A stretch of 64,000 bases of DNA from Camarhynchus parvulus (taxonomy: Eukaryota; Chordata; Aves; Passeriformes; Thraupidae), in assembly GCF_901933205.1 (NCBI RefSeq), contig NC_044572.1, positions 25,196,501 through 25,260,500 on the forward strand, written 5' to 3'. The notes beneath the pieces were generated by a model. That model was not told where the DNA came from, made no database searches, and saw only the letters and a program-made list of their open reading frames with translations. Below are positions 1 through 14,007 of this stretch, one piece after another; within the stretch, counting starts at the first letter, position 1; each line of letters opens with the position of its first letter. The translations under genes were made by a program, and so were the position numbers.

Positions 1-299
1 GCAGATTAATTTCACATTAATGAAAACACCATCACACAGAACATGCTTGTGCTATCATGATTTTTCCCAATCAAAAAAATCCATGATAAGCTTCAAGTTC
101 ACAAATCTGCTGAAATTGTTGTCTTTTTTATCCTTTTATCTTCCCCCTCCTCTGGTTGCTTGTGCCCTTGTCACTTCTGAAAACTACTAATTCATTTTCT
201 CATGGCATATTCATACAGCATCCTATCCAATTTGGCCCTAATTTTTGACTGAGATACTTGTGCACTTCTGTTACCTGTGTTAAATATTGAAAATACTAC

Positions 300-319
300 A
301 AAAAAAAAAAAAAAAAAAA
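300..319. repeat. A20 homopolymer
   Basis: This is an uninterrupted run of twenty A in intron 4. No target-site duplication or retroposed body was recognised next to it. Confidence 0.9.
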
Positions 320-2511
320 GGAAGCAAAGAGCAAAAAAGCAGGCTCTTTCCAAAAGTAACATCTCCCTCAGCAAGTAAAAATCTGGATTCAAGCTTGTCT
401 GCTTCTGTCTCCATTGTATGTAAGGGAGAATAATATGAATTTACACACGGAATATTACATAATTTGCTTACTTAAAATGTCTTCAGAAACTTTCCAGAAT
501 GCAATCCCTTAAAAATATTTCTATTTGAGCCGTAGCTATCCATAATTTCAGTTCACTAGCAACAGCCTCACATTTTTTTATTACTTTTCCTGGCCTCATT
601 AGAAGTTAGCAACAAACTGCAAGCACCCTAAGACCTCAAGTTTGAAAAGCACTAGGCCTCCTGTGGGCATAAAAAATAAATCTAGTCCTCTTACCCTGAA
701 TAATATTAACAATTAAAAAACAAAACAAAAAAAAAAAAACAACCAGATCACTTTCACCAAGGTAAACAGCACAACCTGCTAACAAAAACAGAACATCACT
801 TCTATTCTCTCCATACAGGGCAGCTGGGGCATGATGCATGTGACATACATAGAGAGGCTGATGGAATGGGGTTTTCTTAGCCTGGAGTTGGGAGCTGCAA
901 AGGAGGAGCTCATTGCTGTCTACAGCTACCCAGCAGATGAAGGGAAGACAAAGATGCATGGTGGAAGGACAAGAGGCAATGGATGCAAGCTGGAACATTG
1001 GCAATCCCAAGCAGGATCAGGAATTTAGTTTTCCACTATAATAGTGATCAAACTCTGGGAAATGCTTGCTCATAGAGGCTGCAGAGTCTCTAGCCTCAGA
1101 GATTATTTAAAACATTGATTAGGTATTTCCCCTTGAGCAGCTGGTCTTGATGGTGGTGCTGCAAGGGTTTGAACTTCCAATATGAATTATTTGATTCTCT
1201 TACCATCCCAAACAAAAAAACAGAACAAAACCAACAACAAAGAACAAACTGAAACACTGAATTTCAGTTCTGGATGATGTAGAAAACTCAATTGCATTTT
1301 CTAGACCAAATGAAATGCAGCAGTGTAATAGGACAAAGCCTTTCCTAATATTTAGAACGACAGATTCACTTTGTATCCAAACAGGCTCTCTTTTACTTAA
1401 GATGCTTGCATCCAAGTCTGTCTAGTCATATAACATTTTAGTCAAAAGAGAAAAACAAAACAAAAACTTGCCAAATTGGCATATGTCTAGAAATGAAAGT
1501 CTCAAAAAATAGTCTGAGATTTCAAAAATTGTTTTGAAGAAAATAAATATACTAACAAGTCTAATTCACACCCTTTTGTAATTAAAACTGGCAATTATTT
1601 GTGCAAAATCCAACACTGTACAAACAACAAAAAACATCAGAGACTGAACAGATTTCGCATCTGCAATGTTGCCACTGGATCCATTGTATCTAGGCCGCTG
1701 TCATTTGTACATCAGCAAATGTTCACTGCATAGGTGAAGCTGTGATGTGTAAGCTAACAAATCACTAGCTACAACTGGTTTCAAGGCAACTTGAAACAGC
1801 AATGGAAGTATCACTGATAAATACTAAATACTGCAGTTTAACAAGAGATCAAAGCTTACAGCTACAGCAATTTATTTTGTTGGTTCAGATTTAGCTTTTC
1901 ATTGCTCTACATGGTGTTCAGTGTACCAGGCTGGGCATCACTAAGCTAGGTGTTGTGCAAGAGATAAAAAGAATTACAAATTCCGTAAAAACAACCAAGT
2001 CATACCAGCAATTGCAGAGCAAAGCATAACACAAGTAATTCTCTGTAATGAAAGCAAGAGCTACGTCTCACAATCAGAAGTTAAATCTTTGGTCCTGAAA
2101 GCAATTATGAAACTCTGGTAATCATTTTTTGTATATTAAAAAAATAACAGGACATTATCATAGAGGAAAAAGCTCTGAAGCTCATCACAATAGCTGTGAA
2201 GCTATTTAAACTTCTCTTAAGAGCCATGTCCTTTTTGAAAGTTTACAAACAAGTATTCAGGTAATTCAAGTATTAGGTATCAGCTAACAGGAGAACTTAG
2301 TAAGATGTATCCTTAATTAAAGTGTTTATCTAACAAATGTACTGATATAATTAATAACAGAAGCAGAGACGCACAACAACTGCCAATAAAATTTTGTTTA
2401 AAGAAAAAAGCAAAATCCAATGCTTGAATCTGCAGCTCCTACACTTAACAAACAAAAATTTGGGGATTGGGTTCCCAGTTTCTGTAATATTTTTGCTGGC
2501 TTTGGGGGGAG

Positions 2512-2547
2512 GTTGTTGTTTTGTTGTTTTGTTGTTTTTTTTTTTTT
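2512..2547. repeat. GTT/GTTTT and T-rich low-complexity tract
   Basis: Short GTT and GTTTT steps run into a T13-type tract, in partial intron 4. No associated retroelement was recognised. Confidence 0.8.
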
Positions 2548-5500
2548 AAAGGACTGACATTTTACAGCATACTCATATTTCTCAAAGCAGCACAACACAG
2601 CATCCATTTTGAAACAGCTTCAGATTGAACTAGAGGACATCTAGAAAAGAAAACCAAAACCATAAAACCACACACTATACCACAGCTCCATTTCATTAAG
2701 TACAAGAGCAAGATTTCTGTCTGGTGGGTAATTCTACTTTAATACAAATCAGAATTAAAATCTTTAAAGCAGGTTCAATAATGGTTGGCAGCACAGACTC
2801 AGGCAACCACAGCTCTTATTATGCCTTTCCTTACTCTCTTAGCAAAATCAACATGGACAACACTTATTTTACCCTACACCAGGACTTGTGAGAGCTGGTA
2901 TCAGGAAGTGTAAGTTCCAGTTCCTGGGTATCACTGCCGTGTTATTCACAACTCAGAACTGTTAGGTACCATCATTTATTTTACCCATCCAAAATTAAAG
3001 ATGAAAGTTACAATGACTTTGTTTTTAAACACTTTTATGCAACCATCTCACCTTTTTTTAAATGCCATCTAGTAAAGAATTTCAAAGGGCTCTGCTTCTT
3101 TAATGAGGCATTAAAATACAGTCACACAACAAAAAAGCAACTCTACTAAGTCTCTTAAACCCCTGGACTTACATTATCAGCTTTTATGTGCCTGTCAACA
3201 CTCAACAGTAAGAAGCAATGGTTTGCTCTTTGCCTCGAATTTAAACTTTCCTGCTGAGAGCTTTAACTCCTTACAAACTGTCAAAGCTTTGACACTTCAG
3301 CAGAAAGTAAATCTACAACATGATGCAATGGCCAGGTGTAGTCTCAACCAGCCACTAGCCACTAATTTACTAGTGGCCATTTAATTCACCTCAAAAAGCA
3401 ATAAACTAGAAATACTTCCCACCCCCCCAGGTACCCACACTGTTTGCACATCAGCCCTTTTAAATAGGTAAGAGTTCTGTCAAAGAACCAGGTACAGTTA
3501 ACTTGACACTTCAAAGAAATGAAACATTTAAAATTGTAGAGATGTTAACATACGGCTAAAATGCAAATCCATTTCCAACCCAGAAGCTAAAGTAAGAGTG
3601 CAGCATTTTTCAAGAAACTAAGTGCAAAGTGATAAATTGGAACTTCTTTACCAAGAACATTTCTCTGAGTATCTACAGCCTGGATCTCACATTCAGTGTA
3701 AATGTTCATTGGCATAAAGCTCATTATTAATTCCTTTAACAAAGATGCCAAGCCAAGTGCACCTGTGAAAGAGTAAGAGTTGGATGGATTTGCATGGTAG
3801 AAAATGTGAAATTCACTGCTGGGAACTATTCTGCTTGGTATAAGCTAAAATATTTATATCATTATTTTACTGTACAGAAAAAAAAAGACTGCAAAGATAA
3901 GCCATACTGTTTCTTTATAATAATAAAATGAGACAGAGACTTAAAATGAGAGCCTTGAGATACTACACCTAACAGCAGTATACTGAAAAATTATCCTTTC
4001 CCTATTCTTCTGTTCCTTTCACACTGTAATTCCACAGTATACAAAACCCCTATTTAAGTCTCCTAACCTTGATAAGGACTTGATACTACTCTCATTCAGG
4101 TGAATGGAAAAAGATCTCATAATTGGCTTCAAAGATGCATGACTGAGGCACTGAGTGGCAAAGTTACAGGATAGTATTTTAATAATGTATTTATGAAAAT
4201 ATTAGGGGTTTTTTTCATAATAGCAGGAAAATAAAGCTCCTTTTTTCTCCTCATGATATAAAATAAGGAACTAGCCTTGTCTAAAGGTCAACCATTTCTG
4301 CTGAGAATGCACAACACTGAGACAGCTCTTCCATCCTCCCCAGTCCAGGCATTTACTGGGGTGGTAGCCACAAGGTACTACACAGAAGTTACAAATACAT
4401 CTACGGTTTCAAAAGGGGAGATGAAGGAATTAAACACAAGCTATCTGAGGTTCTGCCAATGTTGGCATGTCTCCTCTTTCAAATACCTTAAATACAGTCT
4501 GGCATGGGATTTTCTCTCATCACTAGAAGGACTTCAATGGACTTCAAATGCCAAACAAATCCTTTGACTCACTGTGTCAAACCCCAAGGGAAACATCTGA
4601 CAGCAGGAAAAGTAGGAACAAGAATGCCAAGAGTTAAAAAGTTAAGTCGGACTGATTCAGCATTCAGATCAAACGAATACAGTTCTTCCTAGATTATTAA
4701 CGAGTGCTCCAAGCAACCAGGGGCTCTGACGCAGACAAGAAACTGCACATCACAGGCATTCCAGAACTCTGGTCTGCCTTCACTGGAACAAAACCCTAGT
4801 AAAATATGCATTCCCTCCTGTTTTAAAAGCATGGCACCTCTCACTGCTTCTCTGTCCATTTACATACACAAAAATATTAGGCACAAAATACTTCCTTCAT
4901 CAAGGTTATGATCTGCAGATTTTTTTTCTGAAAATCCTTTAGCATCTGTAGTAACTTCTGAAATAGTGCAAACAAAAAGCATATCTTTCACACCCTCAAC
5001 ACACTACCAAAATAATAAAAAACAAAAGAGACACAAGAAGAGACAGCAAGTTTTCTCACCAGCCACAACTTCAAATACAGATTTTTTCAGATGGTAGAAA
5101 GAATACAACGATGTTTCAAGCGATGGTTACAGAATCTTGTTAGTTCAAATGGGAAGAGAAGGGCTTTTTAAACTGAGCATAAGACATGTGTGGTAAATAC
5201 TAGTAAAACGCAATGGATGTGTGAACCATATATTTTGGAAAGACAAGAGAGTCAATAGCATCAATATTTCCCATTTACTTAGAACTGTTTAACAACCAAA
5301 CAATAAAACTTGATATATAGGAATGACCATGTCCAAATGTAGCAGATTAGAAACAGCAATTTTAGACAGTGTAGGTACTCAGCAAAAAAATTCCCCATAC
5401 TTTTTCAAGTGCAAGCTCAATATCAGAAATTAGTCCAAACTACTAAATTCCGAATCCCTCTTTCAGACTGAATTGCCCTTATCATTAGGCAGGTGGGAGA

Positions 5501-6098
5501 CAGTCCTGCAGATATCAAAAGCTATCTCTAGGATATCTGGAAAGAAACAGTCCTCTTAAGTTTTAAACTGGCCTGAGTGTATCTCATTATCAGTGCAAAC
5601 ATCACACTTCCAATGCACGGCTGAATTTTACAGAGGGAGGGAATGGCAGAGGGCATATAATAATGAATTAATTACTATAAAATCTCACAGAAAACTGTTT
5701 TAAGCCTTAGAAGTTAGCCAGCTTGAAATATAGACAATTTCAACAAAAAAATAATTCAGGGTAATGATTTCAAACCAAACATTCACTCAGGTCTTCTGGC
5801 AACTTCCTTGCAGTTTTACAATCATTTCCTATGGTCACCTATCACTGCTGGTCTGGACCTGCACAAGCATGCTGGGGAAGAGAAAAAGAGAAGTGACCAG
5901 TCCTCCAGAGAAAACAGTGATGATGACCTTGGCTTCATACTGTGCACACATAAATGATTCTAAAAGTGCAGGCATGAAGTTGCTTGGCATTAGTGTAGTT
6001 CCACTACCAATCACTGTCTTCTACAGTAACAGGAGGTGAAACAGTATGGCATAGGTACGGGTTTTTACATCAAGAATGCACATTTAAGCATGTCTTAC

Positions 6099-6214
6099 CA
6101 AAAGTAACTTCTCCTTTGCCAGTCTTGTCAAACAGCTGAAAGGCTACTATGAACAATGCATCTGGAGCACACAGGACTGATTCAAATGCCACAAACTCTT
6201 GAAAGGATATCAAC
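6099..6214 (-). CDS. SLC25A13: SLC25A13 exon 4 (end of EF-hand 2 and EF-hand 3)
   Basis: The exon has 116 bases. It completes the split Gly codon and then encodes [20 protein letters not shown] followed by [18 protein letters not shown], leaving in phase 1 with the first base of the next codon. The acceptor has a good pyrimidine tract ending CCCTTAG, and the donor is GTAAGA. Residues Leu71 (backbone ligand) and Glu76 complete the EF-hand 2 Ca2+ site begun in exon 3. [10 protein letters not shown] begins the EF-hand 3 loop, which continues in exon 5. Human citrin has Met where this copy has Ile in the ALF-VAF segment. Exon 5 was searched for to the left and not seen. Confidence 0.97.
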
Positions 6215-7472
6215 CTAAGGGATGAAGGAAAAACAATAGCTATGAAACCAACTTACTCACAAAAACCTGAAATACAATATAATATTGATTATGCAAAAGA
6301 AATAAGACCATAACTAAAATATGTTCAAAACTTATTCAGTAGGGATTAAAATTTATCCTAAAATGCCCTATCCCCACTGCTGTCAGGAAGCCTTTATATC
6401 ACTAAACAGAAATGTCTGTTGAACAAGGCATTATTCCTCTCAGCAAGTCACAACAGAACATAAGTAAAACACTCAGCATGGCTACTCACGTCAGCTTTAA
6501 TGTCTAACTGAACTGCCCTCTGGGGGAGCCTACCTCCCTCCACTGGCAAGACAGAGCCAATAAAGACATGAGTAACTTCCCTCAAGACTCAGTACTTAGC
6601 ACTTTTGGAAAGCAAATTCAAGACCTACATGCTGCCACTCACTTCAGAAGGAACTGATCAGAATGTGATATCTGTTTGCTAGCAACTTATTAGTCATCCA
6701 TCACAGCCCTCCAGTCCTGCATGTTGAGTCACAAATTTCAATCAGTAGTGTGCATGTTCTTCCTCAGCCCAAGAGCAGTTTATTCAAATTCATCATTACA
6801 GCCTGGTTCCTAATGTGCTAGCACAGTAGTAGGGCATAGATAAATGCAGAGTTGTCCTTCCAGAAGTTAGTTCTTAAGCAGAAATACATAATTAGACAAC
6901 ATGGCATTGTTTCCAGCAGTAGGTTTGATAACAGCAAAGACCTTGAACATTCTAATTTCTCTGCATCACACCCAAGAGTTCAAATGGAGATCAAACTCCT
7001 TTTCTTAAAGAGGCAAAGGCCAACTATTCTTCTTTTTCCTGCTTCTTTAAAGTCTAGGCTGTAGAGTTTAAAATCATCTTCAAATATGTGGTGGTAGGGC
7101 CTGCTAGCAGTCTGGGATAGTTAAGATTGCTGTCTCTCAGGCTGCTTTATGTCAGTGTTGCAGGCATGAAGCTTTAATGTGTTCATGTGGCAGCAGCTGG
7201 GGAACAAGGACTATTTCTGAAAAGCACAAAATTCAGTGTATCCAATGTCAAGAAACACACACAAACCCAAGGGATTTTTAATGGAAACTAACTATATTCT
7301 TAGGACTTTGGTCCAAAGTGACACTGCAGCCAGTTCAATGAAAACTTCTACTCAGCATGCAATAATAGTGAAGAACTAACAGTTTGAATAAGTTGGAAAA
7401 GATATTTTTTCCATGAAGTTATGACGACCCATGACTATACAGCAATTTCCAGTCACCTGTTTTATGGGAATT

Positions 7473-8641
7473 CAGAGAATATGCTGAGCTGGAAGGGGCC
7501 CATCAGGATCATGGAGTCCAACTACCAGCCCTGCACAGGACCATCCCCAAAAGTCACACCATGTACCTGAGAGGATTGTCCTTCTTCAACTCAGACAGGC
7601 TTGGTGCTGTGACCACTTCTCTGGGAAGCCTGTTCCAGTACCCAACCACACTCTGAGTGAAAAACCTTTTCTTAATATCTAACCTAAACCTCCCTGAACT
7701 CAGCTTCATGCTGTTTGCTTGAATTCTGACACTAGCCCTTCACAAGAGTGAAGGGTTTAGTACTTGCCCCTCCTCTTCCCTTGTGAGGAAGTTGAAACCA
7801 CAATGAGGTCTCCTTTTAGTCTCCTCCAGGCTGAGTGACCTCAGCCACTCCTGATATGGCTTCCCCTCAAGGCCCTTACCATCCTTGTTGCCTTCCTTTG
7901 GGCATTCTCTAATAGCTTAATGTCTTTTTTATATTGTGGCACCCAAAGCTGCACATATTATTCAAGGCGAGGCTGCCCCAGCTCAGAGCAGAGCAGGACA
8001 ATCCCCTCCTTTGCCTGGCTGTGCTGGGCTGTGCCTGATGCCCACAGGACAAGGGTGGCCCTCCTGGCTGCCAGGGCACTGCTGGCTCATGTTTAACCTT
8101 CTGTCAACCAGAACTCTCAGTTCCCTTTCCACAGTGCTGCTTTCCAGTGTCTCATTCCCCAGTCTGTCCTTATATCCAGGTGCAGAATCCACCCCATCCC
8201 AGCTGCAGAATCTGGCACTTTCCCCTGTTAAACTTCATACAGTTGGTGATTGCCCATCTCCCTACTTTGTTGAGTTGTCTCTGCCAGGGCCTCTCTGCCC
8301 TTGAGGATGTCAGCAGCTGGCAAACTTTCTTAGTATCCTTATGAGTCCTGCATCAAGGTGACTTATGAAGATGTTGAAGAGCACAGGACCAAGGCTGGAG
8401 CCTGCAGAACCCCCTAGTACAGGTCACCAGTCTGATGTCACCCCATTCAATGTAACCCTTTGTGCCTGACCTGTAAGCCAGTCACTCACCCATCATGGAA
8501 CTGGGCTATTCAGCTGTGTGCTGGACATTTTGTCCAGAAGGACACTATGAGAGACAGCATCATAAGCCTCGCTGAAGTCTTAAAAGATTACATCCACTGG
8601 CTTTCCTAGATCAACACTTGAAGGGTGCTTGCTGCACATCA
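7473..8641 (-). mobile_element. CR1 LINE copy, 5'-truncated, with reverse-transcriptase remnant
   Basis: The 3' end is at the low-coordinate side, where the plus strand reads GAATATGCTGAGCTGGAAGG followed by the usual CR1 end region (GTCCAACTACCAGCCCTGCA). Reading the minus strand from 8641 downward shows a decayed C-terminal reverse transcriptase: a degenerate DFSEAYDAVSHSVLLDK-like segment, then RVTLNGVTSDW followed by an in-frame stop, then near 8150-8080 an LESSTVERELRVLVDRRLNM segment, and finally the 3' UTR. Stops and frame changes show it is dead. It lies in intron 3 in the same orientation as the host gene. At about 1.2 kb it is the longest repeat copy in the window. The right boundary is approximate. 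Confidence 0.92.
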
Positions 8642-11600
8642 GCAGCCAAACATCCACAGGATAACAAGCCAACTTCCATGAGGAGCATAAAAACATGAGA
8701 AGATTAATAGAAGAGGACAATTTTTTAAAAAAGCACAGCACAGAGAAGGCCTAAAAGCTGTCCTACACTACCTCCCTCAATATACCTGCAAATAAATAAA
8801 AGTAAAAAATGCAGAGTATGAAATGGTCTAACGAATAATTAACTCTGGGAGCTTGCCACCATGAATTATAACATAATGCAAGAAGTAAATAAAAAGAAAA
8901 CTCCTCAGGTATTCTTAAGATTAAACTCAAAATTAATGATGTCAGCAAACATATAGGAATGCCTTAAGCTCTACTGGCAAAGAAGTCTGTGCCTTGTTAC
9001 ATAGGCACACGTTAGCACATGAGCAATCCATCAGGCCTTTAAACGCCTTGGGAGCTCTCAGTACTCCCCACCATTAGACACAGGCTACACAGATACTCAG
9101 TCTCTCAAAGGCAGAAAACTTCAATCCCTTCTAAGCCAAAACAAATTTTTTCAAAAGTAACATTACCTTCAATTTTGAACCAATCTATCACAACCTACTC
9201 AGTTTTGTATTTATGCATATTTACTGTTACAATGAGACTTACTGGCTATAAAAAGCTATTATTATTTATTATTATTGGCTACATATCTGACAGAACAGTA
9301 AACAGATCCAAAGCACTGAGTTCTGTTCCAAAGATTATAATACATGCACACAGGAAAAACAAAAAGGACAGCAGGTGACAAGACTCTAGAATAGGATTGT
9401 TTGGAATTATAAATGTAAAATCTCTGCCAACATCACTTTGGTAAAGCTGCTTTTTGTGTGAAACAACCTGCACATGTCCTTACCAACAGTTCACAATACA
9501 GTGATTACAGCCCAGAAAAGAAATACAGCACCTATCCCAGCAGAATCCCAGCACCATGTTAAGAACATATGCTGTGTGACTAGGCCTGGGTTTGATTAAA
9601 ACTCCATGTATTAACCCTGTTACAAAATTTTATACTAGTAGAAGCATTTTTTTCAGCACTTGGAAGCAATAACCCCCCCTAATAAATCACAGATAAATGC
9701 TGAAAATAACCCTATATCCATTTTTTAAAACAATTACTCATAGAACTAGGAAGATTAAAAAGTGTACAAATTGTGTAGCTCTAGCCAGACTGTTAAAGAA
9801 GAGACATTAATATCTACTGTGCCAGCTGAATTCAAATTAACCCAATTTTTACATGTTAATTAAACCAGCTATTTTCTTCTTATTGTATTTTTGCTCCCTA
9901 AGTAGACTAGCCTGCTAGTGATTCCCAACAGATCTATTCTAAGGACGACGTATTCATTTACTTCTATTATGACCATACAATACAGTAACTGAGCAGTAAT
10001 TTTTCAGTCAATTACACGTGTGATTCTTAATGCTTAAAGAAGCTGAAAAAATGCGTACTACATAGCCATATGCTCACTTCTCTATACTGCACAAGGGTAG
10101 TTGCCTGGGTAACATGTTTTCTCTCTGGTTTAGCATCACCCTTTTGGGTTTAGCATAACCCTCCAGTGAATATCATTAGGTGTCATTAAACAGCACATGT
10201 TAACATGGACTTCAATATACTACTTAAGAGTTATTTCATATACCTAAACAAGTAGTCATTTATGTTACAAAAGCAGAGAAAAACCTAGTGATTTTAACAG
10301 CACAAGAGGAGGCTGAAATGTTTACAAAATTTTATTTCAGTTTTGAAGATATTCCACCCAAGTAAGTCAAAGTCTTCCTTCACCTTCACATCCTCTTTAC
10401 CAGTGCCAATACTCCAGTTTATTCAGGAAGGTTCAAATCTTGATATTTTAAAAGCATCCACATACAAGAGCACCAGTCTAAACATAACAGAGTATGGTGC
10501 AGCAAGACCACTATTTACTACCCTCTCCTGTCTTCCATGTTCACACCCACGGCATCTGGACACCCCATAAACACAACACATTCCCACCAGAGAAAGTCTG
10601 CAAGCAGCCACACAAAGAAAAAAACCCACCTGCTTTTTTATTATCTCCTGTAATAATACATACAAATGCAATGATGAAGAGGTTTTCTTCAGAAATCAAT
10701 GCAGATGTTCTTACTGTATCAGCAATTTAAACATGGTAACGTAATGGGACACAAATTCAAGCTACATCTATTATTTTACACTGCAAGCTAGGTAAACTAA
10801 GTACAGTGTAAATTGGTGCATTAGAGGAGAAATTTATAACCAATAATAATGGAAAATGCTGGTATTTCCAAGTGTTATTTTTGAATACTTTGTCCTTTCT
10901 AAAAATAAAGCATATGGTATTTCTTAGTAAAGTGTTAGTTACTACAGTCCAAACAGAGATGTGCAGTAAATACTTTTGTTAGGCAGATGTTTAAAAGTAC
11001 CAACAAAAATCTGAAAAATTATATTACAGTAGGCAGGATGGAAAATGCCTGGCCTATTGCTGATAGGCCTTTAGAAAGCTACTGTATTTCTGTATTTTGG
11101 GGAAATTTCTAATCCAGTTGAGGCCAAATGAAGCTTTCCTTTTTTATTTTTTTAAACTAAGGAGTGAGAGGCTTAAGGCCAGGAACCAGGCTCCTCAATC
11201 TGTTTCATACAAACAACCACACAATACAACACGTATTAAAATCTATGTTATTACCAGTCGACTACTTTGAAAGGTTTGTCTGGCAAGGAAAGTATTTCCT
11301 TTTCTTAGAGGAAACCTTAAAAAGACACGTCCATAAGAGAACAGCAGAAAAGCCCACCATCAAATAAACCTCTGCCCTGGCTTAAGATGGAGGCAAAACT
11401 TGCTCCCATGGCAACGGATATTCACTGAACAACAGAGTATGCCTTAAGTCTCGTACCTTTGTCACAACAACAGCAGCTCATGTAGACCCTCAACTCCTCA
11501 ATCTCTGGCCATGCAGGAACTGGGCTAGACTTACATGAGATTTTGTCTACAGTAACCACTGTGAGATTGTATGCAACAGCTATGGCTCTTTTCATTTCAC

Positions 11601-13723
11601 ACTCAGAACTTCTTCAGCTCTTGGGTAAGAAACTCTTTGCCCATCTATATGCCCTGCTCGTGAGTCTGGAGTCCTTGTGCTGTCTGCCTTTCACCTGTGT
11701 ACTTACCCAGTTAAGTACTTCACACTGATTACACTTGGTATGTATACCTAACCTGTCACCAAAATCAGAAGGAATTAAAAAGCATTCTGAAGAGTGCTAG
11801 GAACAGCCCTGGTGGAGGCTCAGACCCTTTTAGTGACAAGTGGTCATGCTCAACAGTCATGAACAACAGCTGCTTCTTCAGAGCAAAAGAGGAATCCAAG
11901 ACAGTGGATAAATGCTTCTGGAAATAGCCTAGCAGTATTCTCAGATCTGCACTACTTTAAGTCACTAACACTGTAACAATATTAACTTGTCATTGCTCTT
12001 GCAAGATACCTTCTATTTTATAATAGAAATAATGCTAAATTACTGAACATACTCCCATGACCTTAACCACGTGTAAGCCCCCAAAACGCTGACAAGCCTA
12101 TTAAAAATGAACACCAACAAAACCTGGTTTGCGCTTCGCTGTAAAACTGGGAGCTCTGGACTGCCAAGTTGGCAATGTTCAGTAGGAGAAGACCAATAGT
12201 CCTGTTGGTGTCTTGAGGAGATTTCATGAAGGAACCAAAAAGCAGCTGACCCCTGCCTCAGATGATCACTCTGCAAATTACTTTAAACATCAGGAGAACA
12301 TCAGGTACAAAAACTGAGCAACGTGGCAAAAAATGCTGCAATGCCACATTAGGGAGATGGATGCTAATCACTTCCCAAACTTTCTCCATTCTTTCACACA
12401 TTAGTTAAACAGGAAGACAGCCTGAATATCAGAAGAGACTCTCCAGAGACACGTTAGGAACTGTCACTGCACAGTGTGGATTACAGAAACAGTCCTTACC
12501 CACGGCAGAAAGCAGCAATTAGAAGCCTCAATACTACACCGCAAAACTCTTACAAGATCACGCCAAGTTACGAAATCCCAACTTGTCAACAAGTTCACAT
12601 AGGCTACAGTTTTACATTTTGTTCTTCCTGACACCAGCTTCTGTGAGGGAGATCCAAATCACAAGGTATGGATTATGTTCTCAATCTTCTTATTACAAAA
12701 CGGATTTGAAGCCATGTAATTTGGAAAATGCTGTTTTTGCAGGCATCAAACCAAGGGAAGAAATCTGAGAAATGTTTAATGTTTTCAGCCAAACACTGTC
12801 TGAAGACATGGCTTTCTTGATGCCATCAGTGTTACCAACACAACCTTTTACAGAATTCTTTTCCTGGGGCAGCAATCATCACATCAACTCATCTGCAAGG
12901 CTTAGGGTGCTCAGCTGCCAAATACATGAAACTGGCTGAGCCGAAAAGAGAGCACAGAAAGAACTGCAAAATTTCTTAGTTATGCCTGCATCTTTTCCTA
13001 GGAAGACTGCATTCTCTAGTCATGCTTTGTTTATCTGACATTTTACTCTCTGCAACCACTGACATGACTCATGCATGAAATTTTCTGGTTTCTAAAAATG
13101 CCACAACTACACACTTTAAGTTCATAGCTAATTATTCTCAAGTTTCTCTAAAGATACTTTAAAGGGAGGGTTCAACAACTCATATGGGTGAAGAGACAGC
13201 TTGCCTGGGCATGTATCAAAAGCAAATGGTAGGATTTCATTAAAGTAGGGGGAAGGAAGATGGAAGGGTAGCTAATCTTGCCTATTGGCAAAGTCGGCCT
13301 TTCAGATGCAAACCATGCGCAACCAACTTCACTACTGTCTTCCCAAGATTGCAGAGTAGCTCCCTAAATACCTTAGGTGCTCCTCCTCCCTCTTGAAGCA
13401 AAAACACAGTGGCAAAAACCTTTAACAGTGCCATGGCAAAACAAAGCAGGGCACTTTTTTCTAGGATCTCTTCCTACACCATCTAAACTTATTTTGGATT
13501 TCTATTTGAATGTGTTTGTGACAGATACATAAAGTAAACAGAGACAGAAAGACTCAGGGAATGAAAGAAAAGCAGGAGCTAGGGGAGCCAGCCCACAAAC
13601 ATGAAAGGTTCCATGAATTAAAAATACATAGTAGACAGAAAATTGTTTGCACCACTAAATGGTAAGTGCAGTTGAAAACAATGTTTCTATTTCTTTATAG
13701 ATCTGCAGGGGAAAATAAAACAA

Positions 13724-13860
13724 CCCCCCCCCCTTCAAGGATCACACTGTTTGAAAAAATGATTTTGTATTTTTTAAATGAACAATAGAAAAAGAAAAAA
13801 AAATAAACCAATCAACTACAAATTCCCCCCACCCCCCAAACTAAAACCACAAAAAACCAC
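13724..13860. repeat. C-run and A/C-rich low-complexity sequence next to exon 3
   Basis: A C10 run at 13724-13733 is followed by A-rich stretches near 13788-13808 and C-rich stretches near 13825-13838, ending at the exon 3 donor. In the transcript this gives G-rich and U-rich segments just downstream of the 5' splice site, which can act as intronic splicing enhancers; that role is inference. Confidence 0.75.
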
Positions 13861-13864
13861 TTAC

Positions 13865-14007
13865 CCATCTTTTGTCTGATCCACCACACCTGCAAGGAGC
13901 TGTACAGTGCTTGCATTAGGCAAACCATCTCCAATGATCTTCAAGTACCGTGTGACAAAGTCATTAGGAGACATGAAGAATTCTCCATTCTTCTCCACAC
14001 TTGCATA
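13865..14007 (-). CDS. SLC25A13: SLC25A13 exon 3 (EF-hand 1 and start of EF-hand 2)
   Basis: The exon has 143 bases, entering in phase 0 and leaving in phase 2 with a split glycine codon. The acceptor ends TTAACAG and the donor is GTAAGT. It encodes 47 full codons beginning [20 protein letters not shown] and ending GVVDQTKD plus two bases of Gly. EF-hand 1 is degenerate, as in the family. The exon ends inside the EF-hand 2 loop, which binds Ca2+ in the known citrin and aralar regulatory-domain structures; ligand residues Asp65, Thr67 and Asp69 (this protein's numbering) are present. [13 protein letters not shown] identifies citrin rather than aralar. Differences from human, such as [13 protein letters not shown] in the variable inter-hand linker, are the kind expected between bird and mammal. 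Confidence 0.97.

Larger units (their letters stand above)
1..6098 (-). other. SLC25A13 intron 4, partial
   Basis: This is AT-rich DNA without a coding signature on either strand. I looked for exon 5, expected to encode a peptide close to EDVKQVFGQ then HIPFNWD, and saw nothing like it, so the intron probably continues past the left edge. It contains an A20 tract at 300-319, an A-rich stretch near 715-740 and a T/GTT-rich stretch near 2512-2547. A short inverted repeat (GCCACTAG against CTAGTGGC, 3351-3377) is also present. Open frames here are below 130 codons and resemble no protein I know. Confidence 0.8.
6215..13864 (-). other. SLC25A13 intron 3
   Basis: This intron of about 7.65 kb runs from donor GTAAGT at its right end to the acceptor with pyrimidine tract at its left end. 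It holds one long CR1 copy (7473-8641). The remainder is AT-rich unique-looking sequence. Close to the exon 3 donor there are a C10 run (13724-13733) and A-rich/C-rich low-complexity stretches up to 13860. No other exon-like segment was recognised. Confidence 0.85.

Noticed and set aside
1..6098. Exon 5 of SLC25A13
   Set aside because: Searched by eye for the conserved QVFGQ and FNWD coding patterns on the minus strand and not found; it is presumably beyond the left edge.
7936..8344. Open frames of 122, 69 and 65 codons on both strands
   Set aside because: They lie in the CR1 copy. The minus-strand one is a remnant of the CR1 reverse transcriptase and the others are shadows.
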